A stretch of 64,000 nucleotides of DNA from assembly GCF_003173035.1 (NCBI RefSeq), contig NZ_QGLE01000002.1, positions 186,001-250,000 on the forward strand, written 5' to 3'. This document shows positions 27,848-35,917 of this stretch, piece after piece; the stretch's first letter is position 1; each line of letters opens with the position of its first letter. The notes beneath the pieces are model-generated. The model did not search any database, had not been told where the DNA came from, and saw only the letters and a list, made by a program, of their open reading frames with translations. The position numbers and the translations under genes were made by a program. Source of the stretch: Zavarzinia aquatilis (GTDB lineage Bacteria > Pseudomonadota > Alphaproteobacteria > Zavarziniales > Zavarziniaceae).

Positions 27848-28297
27848 ATGTCGGCACCCGTTACCCTGCTGCTTCACGCCACCTGCGTCGCCCTCGGCGC
27901 ACGCGGGGTACTGCTGCGCGGGCCATCGGGCGCCGGCAAATCCGATCTTGCGCTGCGCCTCGTCGACCGGGGTGCCTGGCTGGTCGCCGACGATCAGGTG
28001 GAACTGACGGTCGAGGCGGGCACCCTCGTCGCGCGTTGTCCCGCCGCCATCCGCGGCCTGCTCGAGGTGCGGGGCCTTGGCCTCGTCGACATGCCGGCGA
28101 CCCGTTCGGTGCCCCTCGCCCTCGTCGCCGATCTGGTGCCGCCTGCCGACGTGCCGCGCCTGCCGGCCGACGAGCGGGTCAGCCTCGCCGACATCAACCT
28201 GTCACGGATAGCCCTTAATCCCTTCGAACATTCGGCGCCGATCAAGCTGGAGATGGCCCTCGCCCTCGCTTGCGGCAGCCTCGAGGTAAAACGATGA
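27848..28297 (+). CDS. hprK: HPr kinase/phosphorylase, short alphaproteobacterial form
   Basis: 149 residues, only the C-terminal catalytic domain, as usual in alphaproteobacteria. The P-loop GPSGAGKS is at 25-32, then WLVADDQVEL and IRGLLEVRGLGLVDM, the HprK family signature. It phosphorylates a serine of HPr. Its stop overlaps the start of rapZ (ATGA). The order chvI-chvG-hprK-rapZ-EIIA-HPr makes this a PTS-based regulatory unit without sugar permease genes. Confidence 0.93.
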   Translation: MSAPVTLLLHATCVALGARGVLLRGPSGAGKSDLALRLVDRGAWLVADDQVELTVEAGTLVARCPAAIRGLLEVRGLGLVDMPATRSVPLALVADLVPPADVPRLPADERVSLADINLSRIALNPFEHSAPIKLEMALALACGSLEVKR

Positions 28298-29205
28298 ACG
28301 ACGCCCCCAAGGGACTGGATATCGCCGGTTCGCAGCGCCGGCCCGGCACATTGCCGGTCATTCTGGTCACCGGCCTGTCGGGTGCCGGCAAGCTGACCGC
28401 CATGAAGGCGCTCGAAGACCTCGGCTACGAGACCATCGACAATCTGCCCCTCGCCTTCCTCGCCGCCCTGCTCTCCCCCGGGGCCGAGCATCCGGCGCGC
28501 GGCGTCGCCATCAATGTCGACATCCGCAGCCGGGGGTTCGACGCCGAGCAATTCCTGCGCCGGGTCGAATCGCTGCGGGCGCGGCCGGATCTCGACCTCC
28601 AGGTCCTGTTCCTCGACTGCGCGGAGGGTGTGCTGGCGCAGCGTTACACCGAGACGCGGCGCCGTCACCCCATGGCGGAAGAGCGGCCGGTGACCGACGG
28701 CATCGCCCTCGAGCAGCGCCTGATGAGCGATATCCGCGACGACGCCGACGAGGTGATCGACACCACCCTTCTCAGCATCAACGACCTGAAGCGCCTGATC
28801 GCCGGCCTGTTCCCGCTCGACGTCCACGCCGGTCTTTCGGTCTCGGTCATGTCGTTTTCGTTCAAGAAAGGCCTGCCGCGCGAAGCCGATCTCGTGTTCG
28901 ACGTCCGCTTCCTCGCCAATCCGCATTGGGTGCCCGCGCTGCGCCCCGGCACCGGCAAGGACGTCGAGGTCGGCGCCCATATCATGGCCGATCCCGTCTT
29001 CGCCGAATTCGACGAACGGGTCTCGGGCATGCTCACCTTCCTCGTCCCGCTCTACCGGCGGGAGGGGAAATCCTACCTTACCATCGCTTTTGGGTGCAGT
29101 GGCGGCCGTCATCGGTCGGTCTTTATGGCCGAACGCATCGGCGGGGTCTTGCGCGAAAGCGGCCATCGCGTCACCGTCATACATCGCGATACGGTGTTCG
29201 CTTGA
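28294..29205 (+). CDS. rapZ: RapZ/YvcJ-family nucleotide-binding protein
   Basis: 303 residues. GLSGAGKLTA (about 27-36) is the Walker A; the usual Ser/Thr after the lysine is Leu34 here, with Thr one position later. EDLGYETIDNLPL follows. The C-terminal domain has TIAFGCSGGRHRSVFMAERI, the conserved RapZ signature for binding RNA and small ligands in enterobacteria. Its role in alphaproteobacteria is less clear; a link to PTS and cell-wall precursor control is likely. The gene overlaps hprK and leads to the EIIA gene after 7 bases. Confidence 0.92.
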   Translation: MNDAPKGLDIAGSQRRPGTLPVILVTGLSGAGKLTAMKALEDLGYETIDNLPLAFLAALLSPGAEHPARGVAINVDIRSRGFDAEQFLRRVESLRARPDLDLQVLFLDCAEGVLAQRYTETRRRHPMAEERPVTDGIALEQRLMSDIRDDADEVIDTTLLSINDLKRLIAGLFPLDVHAGLSVSVMSFSFKKGLPREADLVFDVRFLANPHWVPALRPGTGKDVEVGAHIMADPVFAEFDERVSGMLTFLVPLYRREGKSYLTIAFGCSGGRHRSVFMAERIGGVLRESGHRVTVIHRDTVFA

Positions 29206-29212
29206 GGTTGTC

Positions 29213-29632
29213 TTGTCGAATGGAGCCATAATCGGCCTGGTGCTGGTGACTCACGGTCGCCTTGCCGAAGAGTTCATAGCGGCGACGGAACACGTCGTCG
29301 GACCGCAACAGGCGATGCGGGCGATCTGCATCGGCGCCGAGGACGACATGGAGCGGCGTCGCGGCGACATCGTCGATGCGGTCGCCGCCGTCAACCGGGG
29401 CAAGGGGGTCATCATCCTGACCGACATGTTCGGCGGGACGCCCTCCAATCTGGCCATTTCCGTGCTCGGTGCGGGGATCGAGGTCATCGCCGGGGTGAAC
29501 CTGCCGATGCTGATCAAGCTCGCCTCGGTCCGCACCAAGATGACCCTCGCCGAGGCCGTCGCCGCCGCACAGGACGCGGGCAAGAAATATATCTCCGTGG
29601 CATCCGCCCATCTCGCCGGGGAACAGGCTTGA
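29213..29632 (+). CDS. PTS system EIIA component, mannose family
   Basis: 139 residues. GLVLVTHGRLAEEF places the phospho-acceptor at His14, and ILTDMFGGTPSNLA is the second EIIA(Man) signature. With HPr and HprK but no sugar permease nearby, it is probably a regulatory phosphoryl acceptor. The start is TTG at 29213, with GAGG at 29204-29207; the only nearby ATG is out of frame. Its stop overlaps the TTG start of the HPr gene. Confidence 0.92.
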   Translation: MSNGAIIGLVLVTHGRLAEEFIAATEHVVGPQQAMRAICIGAEDDMERRRGDIVDAVAAVNRGKGVIILTDMFGGTPSNLAISVLGAGIEVIAGVNLPMLIKLASVRTKMTLAEAVAAAQDAGKKYISVASAHLAGEQA

Positions 29633-29910
29633 CCGCAGTCGACAATCCCCGCGTGCTGAAAATCTGCAACAAGCGCGGCCTGCACGCCCGCGCCGCCGCC
29701 AAATTCGTCAGCACGGCCAGCCGATTCGATGCCGAAGTGAAGGTCACCAAGGACGGCACCACCGTCACCGGCACCTCGATCATGGGCCTGATGATGCTGG
29801 CCGCCGCCATCGGCACCTGCATCGAGGTCGGCGCCTCGGGCCGCGAGGCCGATGCCGCGCTCGACGCCATCGCCGAGCTCGTCGCCAACCGTTTCAACGA
29901 GGAAGAATAG
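29629..29910 (+). CDS. ptsH: HPr phosphocarrier protein
   Basis: 93 residues. KRGLHARAAAKF carries the EI-dependent phospho-His19. GTSIMGLMML carries Ser50, the HprK target. It passes phosphate to EIIA. The TTG start at 29629 overlaps the EIIA stop (TTGA), so translation is coupled. The gene ends 7 bases before the stop of a convergent glycosyltransferase; in many relatives ahcY follows here, but not in this window. Confidence 0.93.
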   Translation: MTAVDNPRVLKICNKRGLHARAAAKFVSTASRFDAEVKVTKDGTTVTGTSIMGLMMLAAAIGTCIEVGASGREADAALDAIAELVANRFNEEE

Positions 29911-29917
29911 CCAAGGC

Positions 29918-31096
29918 TCAGCCGGGCTCGCGGCGCTCGATCGCGATCACCCGTCCGTGCTTCAGGCGATAGGTGCAGTGGCCCCAGTGCACGCGACGCC
30001 GGTCCATGCTCAGCACGAAGGCGAGCAGATGGACGCCGTGCACGAGCGGCAGCACCAGCGGCATCAGACGCAGCAGGGCTTCTGCCCTGCCCCGCCCCGC
30101 CCCCGCGATGCCCGCGCGCCGCGCCAGCCGCCGCCGCATCTCGTCGGCCAGGGCAACCATCCCCGCCGCCCCGAAAAACAGCACCGCCCCCCAGCCGCCG
30201 CGCAGCGCCAGCAGCCACAGGCTGACCGCGCCGAAGACATTGAGCGCCAGCGTCGCCCCGGCCCAGAGCCACAGCGCCGGCTGATAGAGCAGGAACATCT
30301 GGTACTGCCGCCGGCCGAAGGCGAGCAGCGAGCCGAGGGAATGGCGAAACGGTGTCGGCACCAGCACGGCGCCGCGAAAGATGATTTTCAGCCCCAGACG
30401 CCGCGCTGCCCGCGCCAGGGCGAGATCATCCGACACCTCGCCCTCGAAAAGCGCGGCGAGGTCGAGTTCGCGCACCGCGTCCCGCTTCAGGGCGATGGAG
30501 CCGCCCCAGGTCAGCCAGCCGCGATTCGGCTTGGGCAGACCCGCCACCGCCCGGTCGGCCCAGGTGCCGCACAGGGTGCCGAGGGCGGCGTCGCCGGGCA
30601 CAGGCCAGCGATAGCCGGTGACGATATCCGCCGCCCCCCGGGTCAACGGCCGCAGCAGATGGGCAAGCCAGTCGCGCGGCGGCTCGATATCGGCGTCCGC
30701 CAGCACGATGAAAGGCGATTCGTCGCCGTATCGCGCCAGCGCGGCGGCAAGGTTGCGGCATTTCTGGCTGCCCGCGACGGCATCGCCCGCGACGACGAGA
30801 TGGAGCGGAAAGGGCGCATCGAGCGCGGCGATCCTGTCGTGCGCCGGATCAAGGGCCGATTCGACGGTAAACACCACAGCGCCGGGCGGGCAGCTCTGCC
30901 CGGCGAGGGCGGCGATCAGCCGCTCCAGCCGGGGCAAGGGACCGGTCGCGGGGATGATCACCAACACTTCCGCCGCCACAGTCTCGGTCAGCGGCGGCAC
31001 CCGGCGGCGCATCAGGTCGGCGCACCACAGCGCGGTCAGGGCACCGGCAAGGCCGATGCCGCCACCGGCGGCGAGAAGCGCGTCGCCAAGGCTCAT
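29918..31096 (-). CDS. Membrane glycosyltransferase, ceramide-glucosyltransferase-like
   Basis: 392 residues. An N-terminal helix (about 4-24) is followed by a GT-A catalytic domain: VIIPATGPLPRLERLIAAL, VLADADIEPPRDW (DxD), EVSDDLALARAARRLG (catalytic Asp region), then FGRRQY in the place of the (Q/R)xxRW motif. C-terminal helices lie near 280-320 and 350-370. This layout matches GT21/GT2 enzymes that glucosylate ceramide or related lipids. It is the last gene of a five-gene operon and overlaps the P450 stop by 4 bases. A different lipid acceptor is possible. Confidence 0.85.
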   Translation of the reverse strand: MSLGDALLAAGGGIGLAGALTALWCADLMRRRVPPLTETVAAEVLVIIPATGPLPRLERLIAALAGQSCPPGAVVFTVESALDPAHDRIAALDAPFPLHLVVAGDAVAGSQKCRNLAAALARYGDESPFIVLADADIEPPRDWLAHLLRPLTRGAADIVTGYRWPVPGDAALGTLCGTWADRAVAGLPKPNRGWLTWGGSIALKRDAVRELDLAALFEGEVSDDLALARAARRLGLKIIFRGAVLVPTPFRHSLGSLLAFGRRQYQMFLLYQPALWLWAGATLALNVFGAVSLWLLALRGGWGAVLFFGAAGMVALADEMRRRLARRAGIAGAGRGRAEALLRLMPLVLPLVHGVHLLAFVLSMDRRRVHWGHCTYRLKHGRVIAIERREPG

Positions 31097-32505
31097 TCGG
31101 CGGCGGCGGACGAATCGGCCGCCGCGTCCCGGCGGCGCAGCCTCAGCATGACGCCGTTCTCGGAGCGGAGCGTGAGGCGGGCGACCGGCTTCGGCGTGTG
31201 GCCCGGCACGGTCTCGAAGCGATAACGGCGCACGAGGCTGGCAAGGATCAGCGCCGCTTCCTGCTGGGCGAAGGCGGCGCCGAGGCAGACGCGCGGCCCC
31301 ATGCTGAAAGGCAGATAGGCACAGCGCGCCGCCTCGATGCCCCTGTCGGTGTTGAAGCGGTCGGCGTCGAATTCGTCCGGCGCGTCCCAATGGTCGCGGT
31401 TGCGGTGAAGCATCCAGGGCGAGATGAAGACGATGGAGCCGGGCGCCACCGTCTTGTCGCGCATGCATTCCGTCGTCGCCGGTTCCCGCGCGAAGAAGGC
31501 GACCGGCGGATAGAGCCGCAGCGACTCGCGGAACACGTCGCGCAGAAAATCCATGGCGCGCAGATCGCCCAGCTCCGGCTCCCGCTCCGGGCCGATGACG
31601 CGGAGGATTTCCTCATGCAGGCGCTCCTGCACGTCGGGCTGGCAGGCGATGAGGTAAAGTGTCCAGGCAAGGGCGCTGGCCGAGGTCTCGTGCCCGGCGA
31701 GAAACAGCATCGCGACCTGTTCGTAAAGCTCGCGGAAGCCGAAGGGCGCGCTGCTCTCGGGATCGCGGGCCTCGATCATGGCGGCGAGGAAATCGCGCTC
31801 CGGCGGCGTCTTGCCGGCGGCAATCAGGTCTAGCCGCTCCTGGATCAGCGGCTCGAGCAGGCCCTTGATCTCGCGCGCGACCCGATTGGCCTCGCGGTTG
31901 CGCCGGACATAGAGAAAGGTCGGCACCCGGAACACCCGCAGCATGCCGAGGGCATAGGCGATTTCCTGGAAAAGGTTGAAGGCGGTGAAAATCTGCTCCG
32001 CCTTGTCGCGCGACAGGGTCTTGCTGAAGATCGTGCGCAGGATGATGTCGGCGGTGACATGGGTCGTCTCGACGTCGATGGCCTGCGGGCTGCCGTCGGC
32101 GACCAGGTCGAGCCGGCCGATCATGGCCCGCGTCGCGTCCTGCATCTGGCCGAACACCAGCTTTACCCGCGTCGCCTCGAAGGCGGGGTTCAGCATCGCC
32201 CGCTGGCGCCGCCACAGCGCGCCGTTCGAGGTGAAGATACTGTCGCCCATCAGGCGCTTCAGCATGAAGCCGAGGATGTCGCTCTTCGGGTAATTATCCG
32301 CCTGATCGACCAGCACGCGGCGGATCAGCGGCGGATCGTTCAGCATGAAGAAATGCCGCGTGGGCAGCCGGAACTGCCCCATCTTCATGCGGTACGCCTT
32401 GTCGGACAGTACCGAGAGCCCGTCGTGCAGCCAGGCCGGCAGCACGCGCCAGAAGGGCAGTCCGCCCGGCTTGGGTTCGGGTTTCGGGGGCTTGAAACCG
32501 GCCAT
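31093..32505 (-). CDS. Cytochrome P450
   Basis: 470 residues. The I-helix AGHETSA, the K-helix ESLRLYPP, the region before the heme and the heme ligand motif FSMGPRVCLGAAFA (Cys near 407) are all present, so the enzyme should be active. The N-terminus has no clear membrane anchor. Similarity is to the CYP4/CYP102-like group, which often hydroxylates fatty acyl chains. No ferredoxin or reductase gene is adjacent. It starts 4 bases after the hydrolase gene. In this operon I infer oxidation of a lipid chain. Confidence 0.92.
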   Translation of the reverse strand: MAGFKPPKPEPKPGGLPFWRVLPAWLHDGLSVLSDKAYRMKMGQFRLPTRHFFMLNDPPLIRRVLVDQADNYPKSDILGFMLKRLMGDSIFTSNGALWRRQRAMLNPAFEATRVKLVFGQMQDATRAMIGRLDLVADGSPQAIDVETTHVTADIILRTIFSKTLSRDKAEQIFTAFNLFQEIAYALGMLRVFRVPTFLYVRRNREANRVAREIKGLLEPLIQERLDLIAAGKTPPERDFLAAMIEARDPESSAPFGFRELYEQVAMLFLAGHETSASALAWTLYLIACQPDVQERLHEEILRVIGPEREPELGDLRAMDFLRDVFRESLRLYPPVAFFAREPATTECMRDKTVAPGSIVFISPWMLHRNRDHWDAPDEFDADRFNTDRGIEAARCAYLPFSMGPRVCLGAAFAQQEAALILASLVRRYRFETVPGHTPKPVARLTLRSENGVMLRLRRRDAAADSSAAAE

Positions 32506-32509
32506 TTCC

Positions 32510-33739
32510 CTATCTCCGCTTGCGCGGCGCAGTGTCGGGGAAGCGGTCGGCCAAGGCAAGCGGTCCGGCGCAGAGGGCGAAGAAGTCGCACCTGCCCTGC
32601 CGCTGGGTCGCCATGAGATAGAGCGTGTGCATCATGCCCCGGTCGCGCTTCAGCGGCGCATAGCGGTCGGGATCGAACAGTTTGTGGAACTGGGGCGAGG
32701 TCAGCAGCGGACTGACCCGGTCGCCCTCCTTGCGGCTGTGGCCGGCGAGGGTCAGCGGATCGACCAGGGGAAAGCAGACGACATCCGCCCCGGCGCAGGC
32801 ATCGACCCAGGTGACGGCGGGGTCGAGGCCGATGGCCGCGACCTCGTCGCGGAACCACCCGCAGCGCGGCTCGGCGGCCAGAAGTGGCGTCATCGCGCCG
32901 AGGGTGACGAAGCCCACCCGGGACAGGCCGGCGAAATCCGCCCGGCGGCGCATCAGCGCGCGCCCCAGGGCCGAGATGGCCACCGTCGTGCCCACGCTAT
33001 GGCCGATCACCAGAAATTCGTCGCAGTCGCCCTTGGCGGCGGCATCGGCGATCAGATCGGCCATCTGGTCCATGCGCGCGTCGAGCGGGGCGGCCTTGTG
33101 ATGGATCTGCCGGAAATAGAAATTCACCAGCTGCCCGCGCCAGAGCACGCTGCCCGTCCTCCCGAGGAAGGCGAGGGCCCGCGGCACGCCGAGCAGACCG
33201 AGGGGGATGCCGGCAAGGATGGCGAAGCCGGGCAGCGGCGAGAAGGCGACAATCGCCGCCAGCAGGGCACAGGCGATCAATGGCAGGCCGAGCAGGAGCA
33301 GGCACAGGACCGCCACCGGCTGCAGGATGGTCAGCATATAGACCGGCCGCACCTGGTAGATGCGCCGGAAATAGCCGGCCCATGTGGCCCACACGACGGT
33401 GCGAAAGGTCTCGGTGACGAAGGACCAGTCGGCTTTCGGCCACATCTCGCGCGCGACATCGTCCCAGCGCAGGAAGCCGAAGCGGGTTTCGGTCTCGACC
33501 GTCTGCCCGTCGATCCCGGCCTTGCCGGTCATGGTCCATTCGACGAGATGCGGCCCGGCGGACTTGCGGGAGCCGATGCCATATTCGACCCGATCGCCGG
33601 CAGAAGCGGCGGCTTTGGGCGCCTCGCCCCGCCACAGTTCGTGGTAGTGGCGGGCACCGCGCGGGTCGAAGCCGCTGACGAACAGCACGCGCCGGCGGCG
33701 GATGCTGCGGTCGGCGGATGCTGCTTGGCTCGTCGTCAT
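32510..33739 (-). CDS. Alpha/beta-hydrolase-like protein with two central membrane helices
   Basis: 409 residues. An N-terminal beta strand (RRRVLFVSGFDPRGARHYHE) opens the fold; two hydrophobic helices are at about 134-168 and 170-195; then LVIGHSVGTTVA gives the nucleophile elbow with Ser248. Possible acid and His residues lie further on (AGADVVCFPLVDPLTLAGH). The helices inserted within the fold suggest an enzyme working at the membrane on lipid esters. I do not recognise a named family. The start ATG overlaps the stop of the patatin gene (ATGA). Confidence 0.75.
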   Translation of the reverse strand: MTTSQAASADRSIRRRRVLFVSGFDPRGARHYHELWRGEAPKAAASAGDRVEYGIGSRKSAGPHLVEWTMTGKAGIDGQTVETETRFGFLRWDDVAREMWPKADWSFVTETFRTVVWATWAGYFRRIYQVRPVYMLTILQPVAVLCLLLLGLPLIACALLAAIVAFSPLPGFAILAGIPLGLLGVPRALAFLGRTGSVLWRGQLVNFYFRQIHHKAAPLDARMDQMADLIADAAAKGDCDEFLVIGHSVGTTVAISALGRALMRRRADFAGLSRVGFVTLGAMTPLLAAEPRCGWFRDEVAAIGLDPAVTWVDACAGADVVCFPLVDPLTLAGHSRKEGDRVSPLLTSPQFHKLFDPDRYAPLKRDRGMMHTLYLMATQRQGRCDFFALCAGPLALADRFPDTAPRKRR

Positions 33740-34722
33740 CTCAACGCCTCTTTCCCCATCGCGGCATCGGGGAATGCCACCCCGCCCGCCTGTCCCGCCC
33801 ATGCCATCACGGCGCGCCAGCCCGCGGCGGCGCCGTCGATCAGCGCGAGGCGACGTTTCTCCATCCGCCCGACGAAGGCGCCGGGGCCACCCGGCGTCAC
33901 CACCGACAGGGCGGCACCACCCGGCAGCCGCGCCGCCCCCAGCAAGCGGGCGAGCGCCGCGTATCGCTCGCCCCGGGCGGCGAAGGCGGCGCCAATGGCC
34001 GGCGACAGGCGCCGCACCAGCAGCCGGCGCATCAACGCCCCGCCGCCACCGGGCGCGGGCCGCGCGGTCGGCCGCGTCAGCAGGACGAGGACATGGCTCG
34101 CCCCTTCCCGCTCGGCGATGCCGACCGGCACCGGCGCCGACAGGGCGCCGTCGACCAGCAGGGCGCCGTCCGGGCCCGGAACCGGCGGCCCGCTCAGCAG
34201 GGGCACCCGGCTGGTGGCGCGCAGGGCCCGCATCACCTCGCCATGATCGCGAAAGCCGGTGAGCGGAACGGGCGCGGCATCTGCGACACGGGTCGCCATC
34301 ATGGTCAGGGGAATGGCCGCGGCGATCAGCCGGGCCGTATCCAGCGGCTTGACCGCGGTCATCACATGATCGACCAGAAAATCGACATCCATCGCCGGCC
34401 GGCCGCGGGCCAGACGGGGTAAGCTGATGAAGCGCCGGTTGTTGATATCCTCGTAGAAGATGCGCGTGCCCGGCAAGGCCTGTCCCGCCAGCAGGTAGGC
34501 CCCGGCGCAGGCCCCGGCCGAGGTGCCATAGACCGCGTCGAATGCCGTCGTCAGGCCGAGATGTTCGAGCGCGGAGACCATGCCCCCGGCAATGACGCCG
34601 CGCATCCCGCCGCCTTCGATCACCAGCGCGAGACGCTGGCCATCCGCCCGCGCCCCCGGCCGGGAGCCGGCGCGCCGCCGCGCCAGCGCGAGGGCGGCGA
34701 CCGGATCGGGCCTCCCGGTCAT
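33736..34722 (-). CDS. Patatin-like phospholipase
   Basis: 328 residues. The oxyanion loop IEGGGMRG (about 35-42), the nucleophile GTSAGA (Ser68) and the DGA motif (Asp191) give a full Ser-Asp dyad, so lipid acyl hydrolysis is likely. Near 88-105 IFYEDINNRRFISLPRLARG is also seen in cytoplasmic patatins. There is no signal peptide. It is the second gene of the lipid operon, 8 bases after the LpxR-like gene, and overlaps the next gene. Confidence 0.9.
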   Translation of the reverse strand: MTGRPDPVAALALARRRAGSRPGARADGQRLALVIEGGGMRGVIAGGMVSALEHLGLTTAFDAVYGTSAGACAGAYLLAGQALPGTRIFYEDINNRRFISLPRLARGRPAMDVDFLVDHVMTAVKPLDTARLIAAAIPLTMMATRVADAAPVPLTGFRDHGEVMRALRATSRVPLLSGPPVPGPDGALLVDGALSAPVPVGIAEREGASHVLVLLTRPTARPAPGGGGALMRRLLVRRLSPAIGAAFAARGERYAALARLLGAARLPGGAALSVVTPGGPGAFVGRMEKRRLALIDGAAAGWRAVMAWAGQAGGVAFPDAAMGKEALR

Positions 34723-34730
34723 CCGCCCCG

Positions 34731-35762
34731 TCAGAAATTGAAGGTCAGGGCGGCGCTGCCGTATTCGAAAGCCTGCGGCTGGCCGTCGAATTCCTCGGAC
34801 CGCTTCACATAGGTCGCGTTGAAGCGCATCCCGACGGCATAGACGACGAAGCCGACATTGAATTCGGCGACCAGCGGCTTCTTGTCGACGCTGGGCGAAT
34901 CCTCGAACGTATTGCCGTCGAGGAAGACATCCCGCGCGCTGGCCCAGCCCTCGACGCCGGTGAAGACGTACCAGCCGCCGCCGCGCCGGACGACCGGCAC
35001 CGGCGCGCTGCCGGCCGGCCGCACCCGGGGCAGGCCGAAGTCGGCGTCCAGCTTGTTGCCGAGGCGCAGCAGGGCGCCCGCGCCGGCATAGGTCTGCACA
35101 TTGCCGACCGCGACATTCACATGCGGCACGAGGTCGAGGCCGATGCTGCGTGTCAGCTCCAGCGGCGGCGTGCGCCAGCGCCGCGACAGGCCGATCAGCA
35201 GCCCGGGCTCGTCGGAGAGCTGATGATCCCAGCCCATGGACTTGTTGGAGCCGATGAGGTTGTGGGTGATGTCCTGGATCTGCTCGCCGAGAGCGGCGGG
35301 GCCGACCACGCCGGCCTGGATTTCCAGCGTGTTCTGGGCGTAGCGATTCTCCGTCACCGCCAGCGCCGAGAGATAGAGCCAGCCGGCATAGGGCCGGTCC
35401 TTGGGGTCGGGCGGGTTCAGCGATTCGTCGGAAGGTTCATAGATGTTCTGGCCGAGGGCGAGTTCCCAGCGGCTGCGCCCGGCCTCGCCGAAGGTCCAGC
35501 GATTGGCCGAGACGAGGGGCGCGAAGACGAAATCGGGCGCGGGCGCCGGCTTGCTGAAGATCAGCTTCACGCCGCTCGTGTACCATTTGTCGGTGCCGTT
35601 GAACTTGTCGTTCTCCATCACCACCGTGAAGCTGGCACGGCGGAAGGTGGAACCCGAGGACGCACCGACATCGTCGTCGTCTTCCGCGAAGGCCGGCGCG
35701 GCCATGGACACGGCCGTCAATCCAGCCAGCAGCACAGCCCCGAAAACGCGCGTCAAACCCAT
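34731..35762 (-). CDS. LpxR-like outer membrane lipid A deacylase
   Basis: 343 residues with a Sec signal peptide ending ...AAPAFA. The mature protein has ENDKFNGTDKWYTSG, matching the NDxF-xxTDxxYTNG calcium and catalytic region of LpxR; PPDPKDRPYAGWLYL; and DITHNLIGSNKSMGWDHQL, which carries the likely catalytic His. The protein ends AALTFNF, a beta-barrel outer membrane signal (terminal Phe). LpxR removes the 3' acyloxyacyl chain of lipid A. It heads the five-gene minus-strand operon. The substrate here may be another outer-membrane glycolipid. Confidence 0.88.
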   Translation of the reverse strand: MGLTRVFGAVLLAGLTAVSMAAPAFAEDDDDVGASSGSTFRRASFTVVMENDKFNGTDKWYTSGVKLIFSKPAPAPDFVFAPLVSANRWTFGEAGRSRWELALGQNIYEPSDESLNPPDPKDRPYAGWLYLSALAVTENRYAQNTLEIQAGVVGPAALGEQIQDITHNLIGSNKSMGWDHQLSDEPGLLIGLSRRWRTPPLELTRSIGLDLVPHVNVAVGNVQTYAGAGALLRLGNKLDADFGLPRVRPAGSAPVPVVRRGGGWYVFTGVEGWASARDVFLDGNTFEDSPSVDKKPLVAEFNVGFVVYAVGMRFNATYVKRSEEFDGQPQAFEYGSAALTFNF

Positions 35763-35917
35763 GTCGATACCCCCAGACAAGCGCGCGGATGTTACGGGTG
35801 CGGGCGCCACCCCGTCAACGGAGGCCCCCTGCTTTGGGACTTGCGGCCGACGTTATCTCTGTCACCCTCCCGGACATGCCAGTCTGATATAGCCGTCGCC
35901 GGAGGTGCGGCACCGAA

